In this document: positions 10,172-19,140 of the stretch, one piece after another | Numbering within the stretch: position 1 is the first letter of the stretch | How the letters are laid out: each line of letters starts with the position of its first letter | Source of the DNA: Ekhidna sp. | GTDB lineage: Bacteria; Bacteroidota; Bacteroidia; Cytophagales; Cyclobacteriaceae | NCBI GenBank assembly: GCA_014323825.1 | Contig: JACONI010000099.1 | Span: 1-64,000, forward strand | Direction: 5' to 3' | Length of the DNA stretch: 64,000 nucleotides | The notes under the pieces: generated by a model | Database searches by the model: none | Seen by the model: the letters and a program-made list of their open reading frames with translations, nothing else | What the model was told of the DNA's origin: nothing | Program-made: the position numbers and the translations under genes

Positions 10172-11317
10172 ATGAAAAAAATTAACATACTTTTTGTGCT
10201 TGGACTGATTTTGCTTTTTGCGGGGTGCGGTGATGATGATGAGCCGGAAAAGAAGGCTGATGATGATACTCCGGCAAACACCGCTCCTACTATCGCTGCT
10301 CAGACTTTCAGCGTTGCAGAAAATGCGGTAACCGGTACGGCTGTGGGGACGATAAAGGCTGCGGATACTGACAAGGATAAACTGACCTTTTCCATTGCTT
10401 CCGGCAATACGGGCGATGCTTTTGCCTTGAACGCAAGCACGGGGGCGCTTACTACGGCCGGTGCTTTGGACTTTGAGATGACGGAAAGCTATACGCTCAA
10501 GGTGGGTGTGTCTGACGGGAAGCTTAAAGCTTCTGCAACGATTACGGTGAATGTTACGGATGCTTTTGAACCCGGGGCGCGTGAACCGGCTAAGGATATA
10601 ACTACCCTTGTAGCTGCGGGGACTAACTACATTTGGTCGGACGAAACTACACTATGGGTCTTAAATATCCGTGATCAAAAAATCTATGCGTATAACTTGG
10701 CTGACGGGGCTAGGCAAACAGAGAAAGAGGTTTTTGATTTAGTAGCTGCGGGGAATTCAGAACCTACCGGTATTTGGTCTGATGGGACTACGCTATGGGT
10801 CGCAGATGAGATTAGGCCAAAAATCTATGCGTATAACTTGGCTGACGGCATGAGGCAAGCCGGTAAGGACATTACTACGACTGCGGGGAATGATTTTGCT
10901 ATCGGTATCTGGTCTGACGGGACCACGCTATGGGTCGCAGACTTAGATGATGTCAAAATCTATGCGTACAACTTGGCAGATGGCATGAGGCAAGCCGGTA
11001 AGGACATTACGCTGGAAACTGCGGGGAATAATGACCCTCGAGGCATCTGGTCGGACGGCACTACGCTATGGGTATCAGACACTGGTTATGATCTGGATTT
11101 GGATGAATATGTGAGGGATCCCAAACTCTATGCCTACATCTTGGCCACGGGGGTACGGGATGCCAACAAGGAGTTTGCCCTCACTGCTGATAATACTAGG
11201 CCTCGAGGCATCTGGTCGGACGGTACCACGATATGGGTGGCAGATGGAGGTATTTATGATGAAGAAACTGGTCAGTTTACTAAGAATCAAATCTATGCTT
11301 ATCGGCTAGCGGAGTAG
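10172..11317 (+). CDS. Cadherin-repeat lipoprotein with five beta-propeller-like GIWSDGTTLWVAD repeats
   Basis: Lipobox LLFAGC, cadherin-like domain, then repeats ending KIYAYNLADGMRQAGKDI. Confidence 0.75.
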   Translation: MKKINILFVLGLILLFAGCGDDDEPEKKADDDTPANTAPTIAAQTFSVAENAVTGTAVGTIKAADTDKDKLTFSIASGNTGDAFALNASTGALTTAGALDFEMTESYTLKVGVSDGKLKASATITVNVTDAFEPGAREPAKDITTLVAAGTNYIWSDETTLWVLNIRDQKIYAYNLADGARQTEKEVFDLVAAGNSEPTGIWSDGTTLWVADEIRPKIYAYNLADGMRQAGKDITTTAGNDFAIGIWSDGTTLWVADLDDVKIYAYNLADGMRQAGKDITLETAGNNDPRGIWSDGTTLWVSDTGYDLDLDEYVRDPKLYAYILATGVRDANKEFALTADNTRPRGIWSDGTTIWVADGGIYDEETGQFTKNQIYAYRLAE

Positions 11318-11341
11318 AAACTAATTATTTCTATGTATCAT

Positions 11342-11379
11342 AAAAAAACCGGGAGTGGGGACGCTTCCGGTTTTTTTGT
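11342..11379 (+). terminator. Intrinsic terminator
   Basis: AAAAAAACCGGGAGTGGGGACGCTTCCGGTTTTTTT hairpin after the lipoprotein gene. Confidence 0.8.
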
Positions 11380-11464
11380 CGGATAGCATAAGCATGGAAA
11401 CCTTGAAGGTTTAAACAGCGACGATAGCAAAGCGTAGAAGCCATCTCCGCTTTAGCAAATGATT

Positions 11465-11497
11465 AACTTTTGGAAAGTTTGAAACTTTCCAAAAGTT
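11465..11497. repeat. Perfect 16-bp palindrome with 1-nt centre, AACTTTTGGAAAGTTT-G-AAACTTTCCAAAAGTT
   Basis: Read directly; related copy at 372-404. Confidence 0.9.
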
Positions 11498-11546
11498 CCG
11501 GGTTTAAATGCTTCCTTTAATTCCCGCTTCAGATATAGTTTGTAAC

Positions 11547-11581
11547 TACACCTTCGTATCTTTGAGAGAAAAAGGGGAGTG
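11547..11581 (+). repeat. 35-bp direct repeat, left copy, flanking hicBA
   Basis: TACACCTTCGTATCTTTGAGAGAAAAAGGGGAGTG identical to 12194-12228. Confidence 0.92.
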
Positions 11582-11686
11582 GGTTGCACAAGCAAAAGAA
11601 GGAGGTCGGCTTAAAGGTTGTGATAGAAAATGACGTAACAAAGAAAGAGCTCAGCAAAGAGATAAAAAACCTAAATTCGTAACGTT

Positions 11687-11908
11687 ATGCAAAAACATTT
11701 TCCAATCATAATAGAACAAGACGAAGATAACGTATTTATTGTAAGCTGCCCTGTTTTAAGAGGCTGTCATTCTTACGGAGCCACGCTCCCCGAAGCAATG
11801 GAGAACATTAAAGAGGCTATTTTACTTTGCCTTGAAGATGAGCAACCCCAACAAATACAGCAAAATCATTTTCTTGGGGTCAGAGACCTGGAAATAGTTT
11901 TGCCGTGA
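11687..11908 (+). CDS. hicB: HicB-family antitoxin
   Basis: IIIEQDEDNVFIVSCPVLRGCHSYGATLPEAMENIKEAI typical HicB fold; directly upstream of hicA. Confidence 0.88.
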   Translation: MQKHFPIIIEQDEDNVFIVSCPVLRGCHSYGATLPEAMENIKEAILLCLEDEQPQQIQQNHFLGVRDLEIVLP

Positions 11909-12129
11909 GTCATCATTTCCAAACATCAGGTAAAAAACTTGTAGCTAAACTTCAAAAAATGGGTTTTGAACTTGTACGTATAAGAGGCTCGCACTACAGA
12001 ATGAAACACCCCGACGGAAAAGTGACAACGATACCTGTTCATGGAAACAAAGATTTACCAAAAGGACTCATGCGAAAAATAATTCAAGAAGATTTAAAAA
12101 TGAGCATTGACGACTTTCAGAAGAAATAA
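11905..12129 (+). CDS. hicA: HicA-family mRNA interferase toxin
   Basis: KKLVAKLQKMGFELVRIRGSHYRMKHPDGKVTTIPVH with the HicA catalytic-His context; GTG start overlapping hicB stop. Confidence 0.9.
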   Translation: MSHHFQTSGKKLVAKLQKMGFELVRIRGSHYRMKHPDGKVTTIPVHGNKDLPKGLMRKIIQEDLKMSIDDFQKK

Positions 12130-12193
12130 AAACTTACCGGTGACAGAAGATGTAAGTAATAGGCTCGTGCCTTCTCTAAATGTAATTTGCAAA

Positions 12194-12228
12194 TACACCT
12201 TCGTATCTTTGAGAGAAAAAGGGGAGTG
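12194..12228 (+). repeat. 35-bp direct repeat, right copy, flanking hicBA
   Basis: Identical to 11547-11581. Confidence 0.92.
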
Positions 12229-12314
12229 TGCTGCATAAATTTTGTCACCTGTGAGGATGAGTCGCTATTTAACTGCTACTAACAGAGACACAAGAAAAAC
12301 AATGGCGTTGTATC

Positions 12315-12411
12315 GTTTGAATTTGTTTGTATATTTGCTTGAATAATTTCATCGTTATTCAAATTTTAGATTAAAAATAGAGGAAAGATCCAATTACGGG
12401 TCTTTCCTTTT
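12315..12411 (+). ncRNA. Putative small RNA module, copy 2: TATATTTG box (12330-12337) and terminator hairpin (~12382-12411)
   Basis: TTTGAATTTGTTTGTATATTTG ... AAAAATAGAGGAAAGATCCAATTACGGGTCTTTCCTTTT; here TTG-N19-TATATTTG also matches a Bacteroidota-type promoter. Confidence 0.45.
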
Positions 12412-12736
12412 CTTCATCAAAACACATCTGCGTCCATCAGCGAAATCTGCGGGAGAGTGGAGAGCCTGTTGCAATCCCGTCCTCAAACAACAAAATGGTA
12501 ACCCGAAAGAACAGAGATGTAACCCGAAGAAATAAAGATGTAATCTGTAGCAACGCAAATCTAACCTGAAGCAATGCATGTTTTGACTTTACCCGGAGAG
12601 GGGTAAATATGGCCTTCCTGCAAAGCGGACTATATCAATAATTTCATTGCCTGATAATGTATTCTTCTCATCCTTAATACATTTTTATTGAAAGTATGAT
12701 ACATCACATCTTTTTCTTGAATTATTTTGCACCACG

Positions 12737-15214
12737 ATGGTAAAAGAAAATAAAGATGTCCTGGATATAAATACTGAAAACCAATCGGATTTCAGTGGAA
12801 ATTATATTGAAAAATTTGAGGAGGAGAAAAGTAAGGATCACTTCCCAACCGAATGTGAAAGCTGGGATAAAGTTGGTAATAAATTCTATTTCCATTCCGA
12901 AACCTGTTCACTGGAAATAAATGTTCTGACAAATGATATTTTAAAATTTCGCTATGCCAATTACGGTTACTTTGAAAATGATTTTTCTTATGCAATAGCC
13001 TCTGATTTCAAGCCCGAGGATGTAAAGGTTGATTTCAAAGAAAGAGGGACCTACTATGCCATTCACACTGACAAGATCAAATGCTACATCCATAAAAAAA
13101 ATCTAAAAATTACCATTCTAAACCTAGATGGAGAAATCTTACTGAAGGATGAAAAAGGCTATCACTGGCAGGATGAGCCCAATTATGGAGGTGATGTCGT
13201 TATTTGCACCAAGCTGTTTAGAAAAGGTGAAAATTTCTTCGGCCTTGGTGATAAGACGGGGAAGCTAAATCTTCATGGTTCCAGGAAACAACTTTGGGGA
13301 ACGGATTGCTATGGCTATGGAAATGAAACGGATCCGGTCTATAAAAACATCCCCTTCTACATAGGTCATACGACCAGCTACAGTTACGGCTTATTCATGG
13401 ACAATTCCTTTCGCTCCTTTTTCGATTTTGGATCGGAAAGAGAGAATGTGGTAAGTTTTTGGGCTCAGGGCGGTGAAATGAGATACTATTTCATAAACGG
13501 GCCAAAGCCGCTGGATGTTACCATAAGATTCACCAAACTCACAGGCAAAGCAAATATGCCTCCGAAGTGGGCTTTAGGATATCACCAGAGTAAATGGAGC
13601 TATTATCCTGAAAAGGTGGTAAGAGACCTCGCAAAAGAATTCAGAGATCGAAAAATACCGTGTGATGTCATCCATCTGGATATTGATTACATGGATGGGT
13701 TTCGCTGCTTTACATGGAACCATGAACGCTTTCCCAATCCGGACAAAATGATCCGGGATCTTGAGGATGATGGCTTCAAAACAGTCGTAATCATAGATCC
13801 GGGAATCAAGATTGACAGGAACTATGATGTGTACAGGCAGGGTATTGAAAATAAATATTTCTGTACCCGTGCGGACGGTGCATTGATGAAAGGCAGCGTC
13901 TGGCCCGGCTTATGCCATTTCCCTGATTTCACTAACCCAAAAGTAAGGGAATGGTGGGCAGCACTTTTTGAAGGACTGGTAGAGAATGGTGTGGCCGGAG
14001 TATGGAATGATATGAACGAACCGGCTGTCTTTGAAGAAGGGACATTTCCAATGGACATCAGACATGATTATGACGGACACCCATGTTCACATCGAAAGGG
14101 TCACAATGTATATGGTTTGCTGATGGTAAAATCAACCTATGACGGCCTGAAGAAATTTCAACGCAATAAAAGAGCTTTTGCAATTACCCGATCTGCGTAT
14201 GCAGGCATCCAGAAATATGCATCCGTGTGGACGGGAGATAATGTAGCTTCATGGGAACACTTGAAAATTGCAAACATTCAGTGCCAGCGATTAAGTGCTT
14301 CGGGGGTTTCATTCTGTGGGTCTGATGTGGGTGGTTTTATCGGAACGCCCTCTGCGGAATTATATGTAAGATGGATACAGATGGCCATTTTTCATCCTCT
14401 CTTCAGAACACACTCATCAGGAGATCATGGAGATAAAGAGCCATGGATTTTTGAAGAAGAATACACGGATATTGTACGTAAATATATTGAACTGCGATAT
14501 GAACTGCTTCCATACATTTATACCACTTTTTGGAAGTATGGCTACAAGGGCTTTCCGATGATTCGGTCTCTGAACTTAGTGATTCCTGACAATCCTGAAG
14601 TTTCTTATCGGGAGGAGGAATTCATGTTTGGAGATTACCTGTTAGTTGTTCCTGTATCAGAAGAGAAAGCAAAATCCCGGAAACTCTATTTACCAAAAGG
14701 GGTTTGGTTCAATTACTGGACAGATGAAGAATTGGAAGGAGGAAAAGAGATAGAGGTAGAGACCCCTCTTGATATTATTCCGGTTTTTGTGAAGGCCGGT
14801 GCGATTGTTCCAAAGCAGCCTGCTATGCAGTATGTAGATGAGTTTCAATATGAACAATTGACACTTGACATCTACTATTCCGAAGAAGAAAATCTTATTG
14901 AAATCTATGAAGACTCCGGAGAGGGAATGGAACATAAGAAAGGGGAGTTCCTTGTAAGAGAATTTAATACCTCTAAAACTTCCTCAGCCTTCATGCTGGA
15001 ACAAAATACTTCCGGTAGATATAAAAGCACATACAAAGAGTTTAACATCGTTTTCCACCATTTCCCCAAAGCAAAGCTTGTAGTAATAGATGGTGACGAT
15101 TATACGAACAGCATTACAAAGTCTGACTTAGGTTACAGTTTAAACGTACCTAAAAACTTTAAAGAACTTTTAATTACTACTTCAAATGATAAAAAAGCAA
15201 ATACTGAAATCTAA
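12737..15214 (+). CDS. Glycoside hydrolase family 31 (alpha-glucosidase-like)
   Basis: GVWNDMNEPAVF nucleophile motif, PPKWALGYHQSKWSYYP, GSDVGGFIGTPSAELYVRWIQ. Confidence 0.95.
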   Translation: MVKENKDVLDINTENQSDFSGNYIEKFEEEKSKDHFPTECESWDKVGNKFYFHSETCSLEINVLTNDILKFRYANYGYFENDFSYAIASDFKPEDVKVDFKERGTYYAIHTDKIKCYIHKKNLKITILNLDGEILLKDEKGYHWQDEPNYGGDVVICTKLFRKGENFFGLGDKTGKLNLHGSRKQLWGTDCYGYGNETDPVYKNIPFYIGHTTSYSYGLFMDNSFRSFFDFGSERENVVSFWAQGGEMRYYFINGPKPLDVTIRFTKLTGKANMPPKWALGYHQSKWSYYPEKVVRDLAKEFRDRKIPCDVIHLDIDYMDGFRCFTWNHERFPNPDKMIRDLEDDGFKTVVIIDPGIKIDRNYDVYRQGIENKYFCTRADGALMKGSVWPGLCHFPDFTNPKVREWWAALFEGLVENGVAGVWNDMNEPAVFEEGTFPMDIRHDYDGHPCSHRKGHNVYGLLMVKSTYDGLKKFQRNKRAFAITRSAYAGIQKYASVWTGDNVASWEHLKIANIQCQRLSASGVSFCGSDVGGFIGTPSAELYVRWIQMAIFHPLFRTHSSGDHGDKEPWIFEEEYTDIVRKYIELRYELLPYIYTTFWKYGYKGFPMIRSLNLVIPDNPEVSYREEEFMFGDYLLVVPVSEEKAKSRKLYLPKGVWFNYWTDEELEGGKEIEVETPLDIIPVFVKAGAIVPKQPAMQYVDEFQYEQLTLDIYYSEEENLIEIYEDSGEGMEHKKGEFLVREFNTSKTSSAFMLEQNTSGRYKSTYKEFNIVFHHFPKAKLVVIDGDDYTNSITKSDLGYSLNVPKNFKELLITTSNDKKANTEI

Positions 15215-15491
15215 GCCCGTCTGTAAAGTTACTTTTGGGCTTAGCAAAAAAGAAGTTGATGGTGCTTCCAAGGTTAATCTTGTTGGTGAGTTTAATGGAT
15301 GGAATGAATCAGAAACAGAACTCACAAAAATGAAATCAGGTGATTTTAAAATTGTATTACCTTTAGAGACAGGTAAAGCTTATCAATTCAGGTATCTGAT
15401 TGACGGTAACCGTTGGCTCAATGATCCTGAGGCGGACAGCTATACTCCAGGCAAATTGGGTAATGAGTTAAATGGAGTTATTAAATTATAA
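15186..15491 (+). CDS. Isoamylase early-set / glycogen-binding (CBM48-like) domain protein
   Basis: VNLVGEFNGWNESETELTKMKSGDFKIVLPLETGKAYQFRYLIDGNRWLNDPEAD. Confidence 0.85.
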   Translation: MIKKQILKSKPVCKVTFGLSKKEVDGASKVNLVGEFNGWNESETELTKMKSGDFKIVLPLETGKAYQFRYLIDGNRWLNDPEADSYTPGKLGNELNGVIKL

Positions 15492-15503
15492 AATTTTATT
15501 CTT

Positions 15504-16676
15504 ATGAAAGTATTGATGATATCCCCTGGATTATCTGGCTCTGAAACCAGCGGAGCCGGAGTGGCTATTCATAAAATAGCTAATGAACTCTCCAAAAAGA
15601 TTTCTCTGACAATCATTCAACCGGAAAATATTAATAATAAGGACAGGCAGGTCAGTACTGAAATATTTGGAGATACCTCCCTGATAAATGATGTTACCCG
15701 AATCAGAATAGCAAGTCAAGTGGGACCTTACGCTTATGCTGAATCCGAGGATGAAGAGGTGAGTCAGGGAGTACTTTCAAAGGTAAGATCTGAACTTACG
15801 TTATTCACAGAAGGAGTCCTCCGGGAAGTCACAGACATGGACTTTGATCTCATCTATGCACATGACTGGATAGCTTTCGAGGCCGCTCTTAAAATAAAAG
15901 AAGCCACGAAAAAACCTTTGGTTCTTCACGTTCACTCACTTGACGTGGATCGTATTTCCTCAGTGAATCATACTTGGGTTTTTGATATTGAAAGACGGGC
16001 TTTTGAACATTCTGACCTGATATTAACGGTAAGCAAATACTCAGCTGACAGAATTAATCGGTATTACGGTATTCACGTCAGGAAGATCAAAGTAGTTTAC
16101 CATGGAACGGATATTCCATCAACCTTAAATTATGAGAATAAATTCGAAGAGCCTGTCATTTTATTCGCAGGAAGGCTAAGTTTTCAAAAGGGGCCGCAAT
16201 CATTTATTCAAATCGCCGAGAAAGTTCTGGCAAGTAAACCGGAAACCAGATTTGTTGTGGCCGGTGACGGTGACCTAAGAAATGACTTAATAGAATTATC
16301 CGCACACAAGGCCATTGGTGATCGTATGCACTTTACCGGTTATCTGGATAGAGAGGAAATGAATAAGATATATGGTGAGGCTTCCGTATTGTGTATGCCA
16401 TCCGTATCAGAGCCATTCGGCCTGGTTGCAGCCGAGGCCGCAGCCGCACAAATACCGGTAGTTTTATCAAAAAATGCAGGAGCTTCCGAGGTACTCCCCG
16501 GGGCAATCCGTATAGAGCATACTGATATTGAAGGTTTTGCGAATAGCATTTTGGAACTAATCGACAGAAAGCTTGACGTTGAAAAGATCACAAGTAAAAA
16601 CTTCAAATCAATAAAAGATCTGACATGGGAACGGACTGCCAATGAAATTGATGAAGTATTTAACTCACTTACTTAA
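15504..16676 (+). CDS. Glycosyltransferase family 4 (GT-B; glycogen-synthase-like)
   Basis: LFAGRLSFQKGPQ and MPSVSEPFGLVAAEAAAAQIPVV signatures. Confidence 0.9.
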   Translation: MKVLMISPGLSGSETSGAGVAIHKIANELSKKISLTIIQPENINNKDRQVSTEIFGDTSLINDVTRIRIASQVGPYAYAESEDEEVSQGVLSKVRSELTLFTEGVLREVTDMDFDLIYAHDWIAFEAALKIKEATKKPLVLHVHSLDVDRISSVNHTWVFDIERRAFEHSDLILTVSKYSADRINRYYGIHVRKIKVVYHGTDIPSTLNYENKFEEPVILFAGRLSFQKGPQSFIQIAEKVLASKPETRFVVAGDGDLRNDLIELSAHKAIGDRMHFTGYLDREEMNKIYGEASVLCMPSVSEPFGLVAAEAAAAQIPVVLSKNAGASEVLPGAIRIEHTDIEGFANSILELIDRKLDVEKITSKNFKSIKDLTWERTANEIDEVFNSLT

Positions 16677-17602
16677 TGCCTAAGCATTGCAGTATTTATG
16701 TATTTCATTCCGGTTTTGAACTCAATAAGTTCTCTTTTTTTGATATAAAAACCAATCGTTCCTATTTTAAAGAAGTTTCTTCAGGCTTTATAAAGACTCC
16801 TCTTTATCTGTCGTTACAAAAAGATCAAAAACTCAGGGTTTCCTGCTATTTTTCGGGTACCTACTTAACATCTTTAGATAAGCATGAACTGGAAGAAATC
16901 CGGAATCTTGTAAAAAAGGGTCAAATAGAATTATTACTGGGGACTTATCATTACTCATTAAGTTGCTTGTTCTCTCCGGACTTTTTCAAAAAAGAAATAT
17001 CCGACCATCAGGACCTCCTCCAACTTGAATTTGGTGTAAGACCACAAGGGTTCTTGAATACCATTGCCATCTTCTCTAATGACCTGGTTTTGACCCTTCA
17101 AAAAGAAAAAATTGCTTATTGTATTACTCCAAGAGTTGAATGGTATCTCGGATCAGATACGTCTTACAGAGCAGTTAAAAGCAAAGATCAAAAATTAAAC
17201 CTGTTGCTCGTTGGGGGTTCAAAAAGCGATACGGACTTATTGGTAAGCTACGTCCCCGGTGATGCCTCAAAACATTGGGATTTGGAGACGATCACTGCAA
17301 AAGAAGCGGTTGTTACATTTCAAAAAGAAAAAATTTACAATTTACCCGATCCTGTTGGCTTGGATCGGGAAGGTAGAGATTTAACTCATTTCTTTGGAAA
17401 TGCACTGCAAAAACAAGCTTTAAGTTATATCGGCACCTTAGCATCGGCTGTCCTGAAAAGTAAGAATGAGAAGATGATGAAGGATTTCCTGGCACTTGCA
17501 TCACCAGCCGTTTTTGATCTGATGAGCCGGCACTATTCAATCAGGTACGATCATTACACCAGCTTAATGAATTGCCTGGCAGACCTGAAGCTAAAAACCT
17601 GA
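16676..17602 (+). CDS. Glycoside hydrolase family 57-like protein
   Basis: Follows the GT4; ISDHQDLLQLEFGVRPQGFLNT region resembling GH57 proteins of Bacteroidota alpha-glucan operons. Confidence 0.6.
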   Translation: MPKHCSIYVFHSGFELNKFSFFDIKTNRSYFKEVSSGFIKTPLYLSLQKDQKLRVSCYFSGTYLTSLDKHELEEIRNLVKKGQIELLLGTYHYSLSCLFSPDFFKKEISDHQDLLQLEFGVRPQGFLNTIAIFSNDLVLTLQKEKIAYCITPRVEWYLGSDTSYRAVKSKDQKLNLLLVGGSKSDTDLLVSYVPGDASKHWDLETITAKEAVVTFQKEKIYNLPDPVGLDREGRDLTHFFGNALQKQALSYIGTLASAVLKSKNEKMMKDFLALASPAVFDLMSRHYSIRYDHYTSLMNCLADLKLKT

Positions 17603-18076
17603 GTTTGATTAATCAATTAGGAATAAAACCTAACGTATCAACAGGTTTATTTATCATCACATCTCTATTATTTTTTATAATAAATTTTATGCGGTTAAAA
17701 GCAATAAAATAACGTAAGTTCGGTGTAATTATATTCTTCAAAGGTGTAATATTAGTTGTTTTGTATTACAAAAATTCATTTTGAGTGAAGACAAATTATA
17801 CGAAAAATTTGAGAAATCTTCTTTAGAGTTTGACCTATTAATTAAAAAAGGATTAACGAAAAAAAGAGGAAGTAACAGCTACTCAATGTTAAACTCCGGT
17901 TCTTCAAAAGTGACTTTCAACGGTTAAAGTATACGTTTGTTGACATAATATATAAATAAAACAGCGTAGACTAAAAGTAGATTTATTTGATTTTAGGACT
18001 GTCGGAATTTTTATTGACTTCATCTTCATTCCTCATCTTGTTCATCTGTTAATCTTTTACAATCCTGTTTAGACTA

Positions 18077-18133
18077 CTATTGATACACCCCACCCCCGCC
18101 GCCTTCTCCCCCCTCAATAGCCATTTTAACGGC
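18077..18133 (-). pseudogene. Degenerate hsdS 3'-tail remnant (AVKMAIEGGEGGGGGVYQ*)
   Basis: CCGCCGCCTTCTCCCCCCTCAATAGCC vs the 3' end of intact hsdS, CCGCCGCTTCTCCCTCCTCAATAGCC; in-frame tail on the minus strand. Confidence 0.6.
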
Positions 18134-18218
18134 TTATTTGGTTTAAGGAAACCATTGTAAAAAAACAATGTTGAATAATACGTCGTATATTTGTGTAGTT
18201 AATTACTAAATTGAATAA

Positions 18219-18704
18219 ATGTACAAATCAATAAGCATAGCAAACTATCTTATAGAAAAGTCCATTTATGAGGGTATGGAGATTACTCCAATGAAAGTTT
18301 TAAAATTGACTTATATAGCTCATGGCTGGTATCTTGGGCTACAGAAAAAACCGCTAATAACAGAACAAACTGAAGCATGGAAATACGGCCCGGTGATTCC
18401 AAATATATATCATTACTTTAAACATTATTGTTCTAATGACATAAATGAGTTGTATTTTCCTGACTTGATTGAGGATAAGAAAGAGTATAATTTTATGTCA
18501 GAAAATGAAGAAATTAATAGTTTTTTAAATGAAATATGGAAAGTTTATAAAAATTTTAAAGGAGGTGAACTTTCTGACTTAACACATAAAAAAGGCACCT
18601 CATGGGATATTACATGGAATAAGAATGGAGGCTCAACTTTTAGAGGTGCCATAATACCTAACAAACTAATTCAAGAATATTACACTAAAAAAGCAAGTTC
18701 TTAA
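18219..18704 (+). CDS. Panacea/SocA-like (DUF4065) antitoxin-domain protein
   Basis: ITPMKVLKLTYIAHGWYLGLQKKPLITEQTEAWKYGPVIPNIYHYFKHY. Confidence 0.88.
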   Translation: MYKSISIANYLIEKSIYEGMEITPMKVLKLTYIAHGWYLGLQKKPLITEQTEAWKYGPVIPNIYHYFKHYCSNDINELYFPDLIEDKKEYNFMSENEEINSFLNEIWKVYKNFKGGELSDLTHKKGTSWDITWNKNGGSTFRGAIIPNKLIQEYYTKKASS

Positions 18705-18998
18705 ATGTTTGAAAGAGGAATCAGGGAAGATGAGAGCTATTCAAATAAACGTAAAGAACAAAAAGAATTATTTGAAATACAGGATAACAAGGTAAAGCAT
18801 AATTTGGCAACGTGGTCTATTTACATTCTTTGGTTTTTTGTAGTTGCAATGTTTATTGTAAGAATTTTACATCTTTTATTTCCTACAAACTCACATTGGC
18901 TTTCCGAGACTCAAATTCAGTCATTGGACAAACTCCTTTTTAGTGGTTCAATAGGTGGGATTTTAGGGGAATTTGGGGGTACCATATTTGAAAAATAA
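18705..18998 (+). CDS. Small membrane protein, candidate Panacea-linked toxin
   Basis: ATG immediately follows the Panacea stop codon; TM helix WSIYILWFFVVAMFIVRILHLLF. Confidence 0.6.
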   Translation: MFERGIREDESYSNKRKEQKELFEIQDNKVKHNLATWSIYILWFFVVAMFIVRILHLLFPTNSHWLSETQIQSLDKLLFSGSIGGILGEFGGTIFEK

Positions 18999-19140
18999 GA
19001 AGACAACTAAAGAGGCTACTGAGAAAGTAATCAAAATAACTAAAACAGATAAAACTCTCTACCGTCATAAGTAAATTTTTACCAGCAATAATTTGTACAG
19101 TGTTGGCTGTAATTTTTTATGTTTTGTAAATTTGTAATTT

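Noticed and set aside
12394-12579. 61-aa minus-strand ORF (MHCFRLDLRCYRLHLYFF...)
   Set aside because: Translation of the degenerate 21-bp repeat and terminator region; no coding evidence.
17781-17927. 48-aa TTG-start ORF (LSEDKLYEKFEKSSLEFDLLIKKGLTKKRGSNSYSMLNSGSSKVTFNG)
   Set aside because: Plausible small protein but no supporting family or context; left uncalled.
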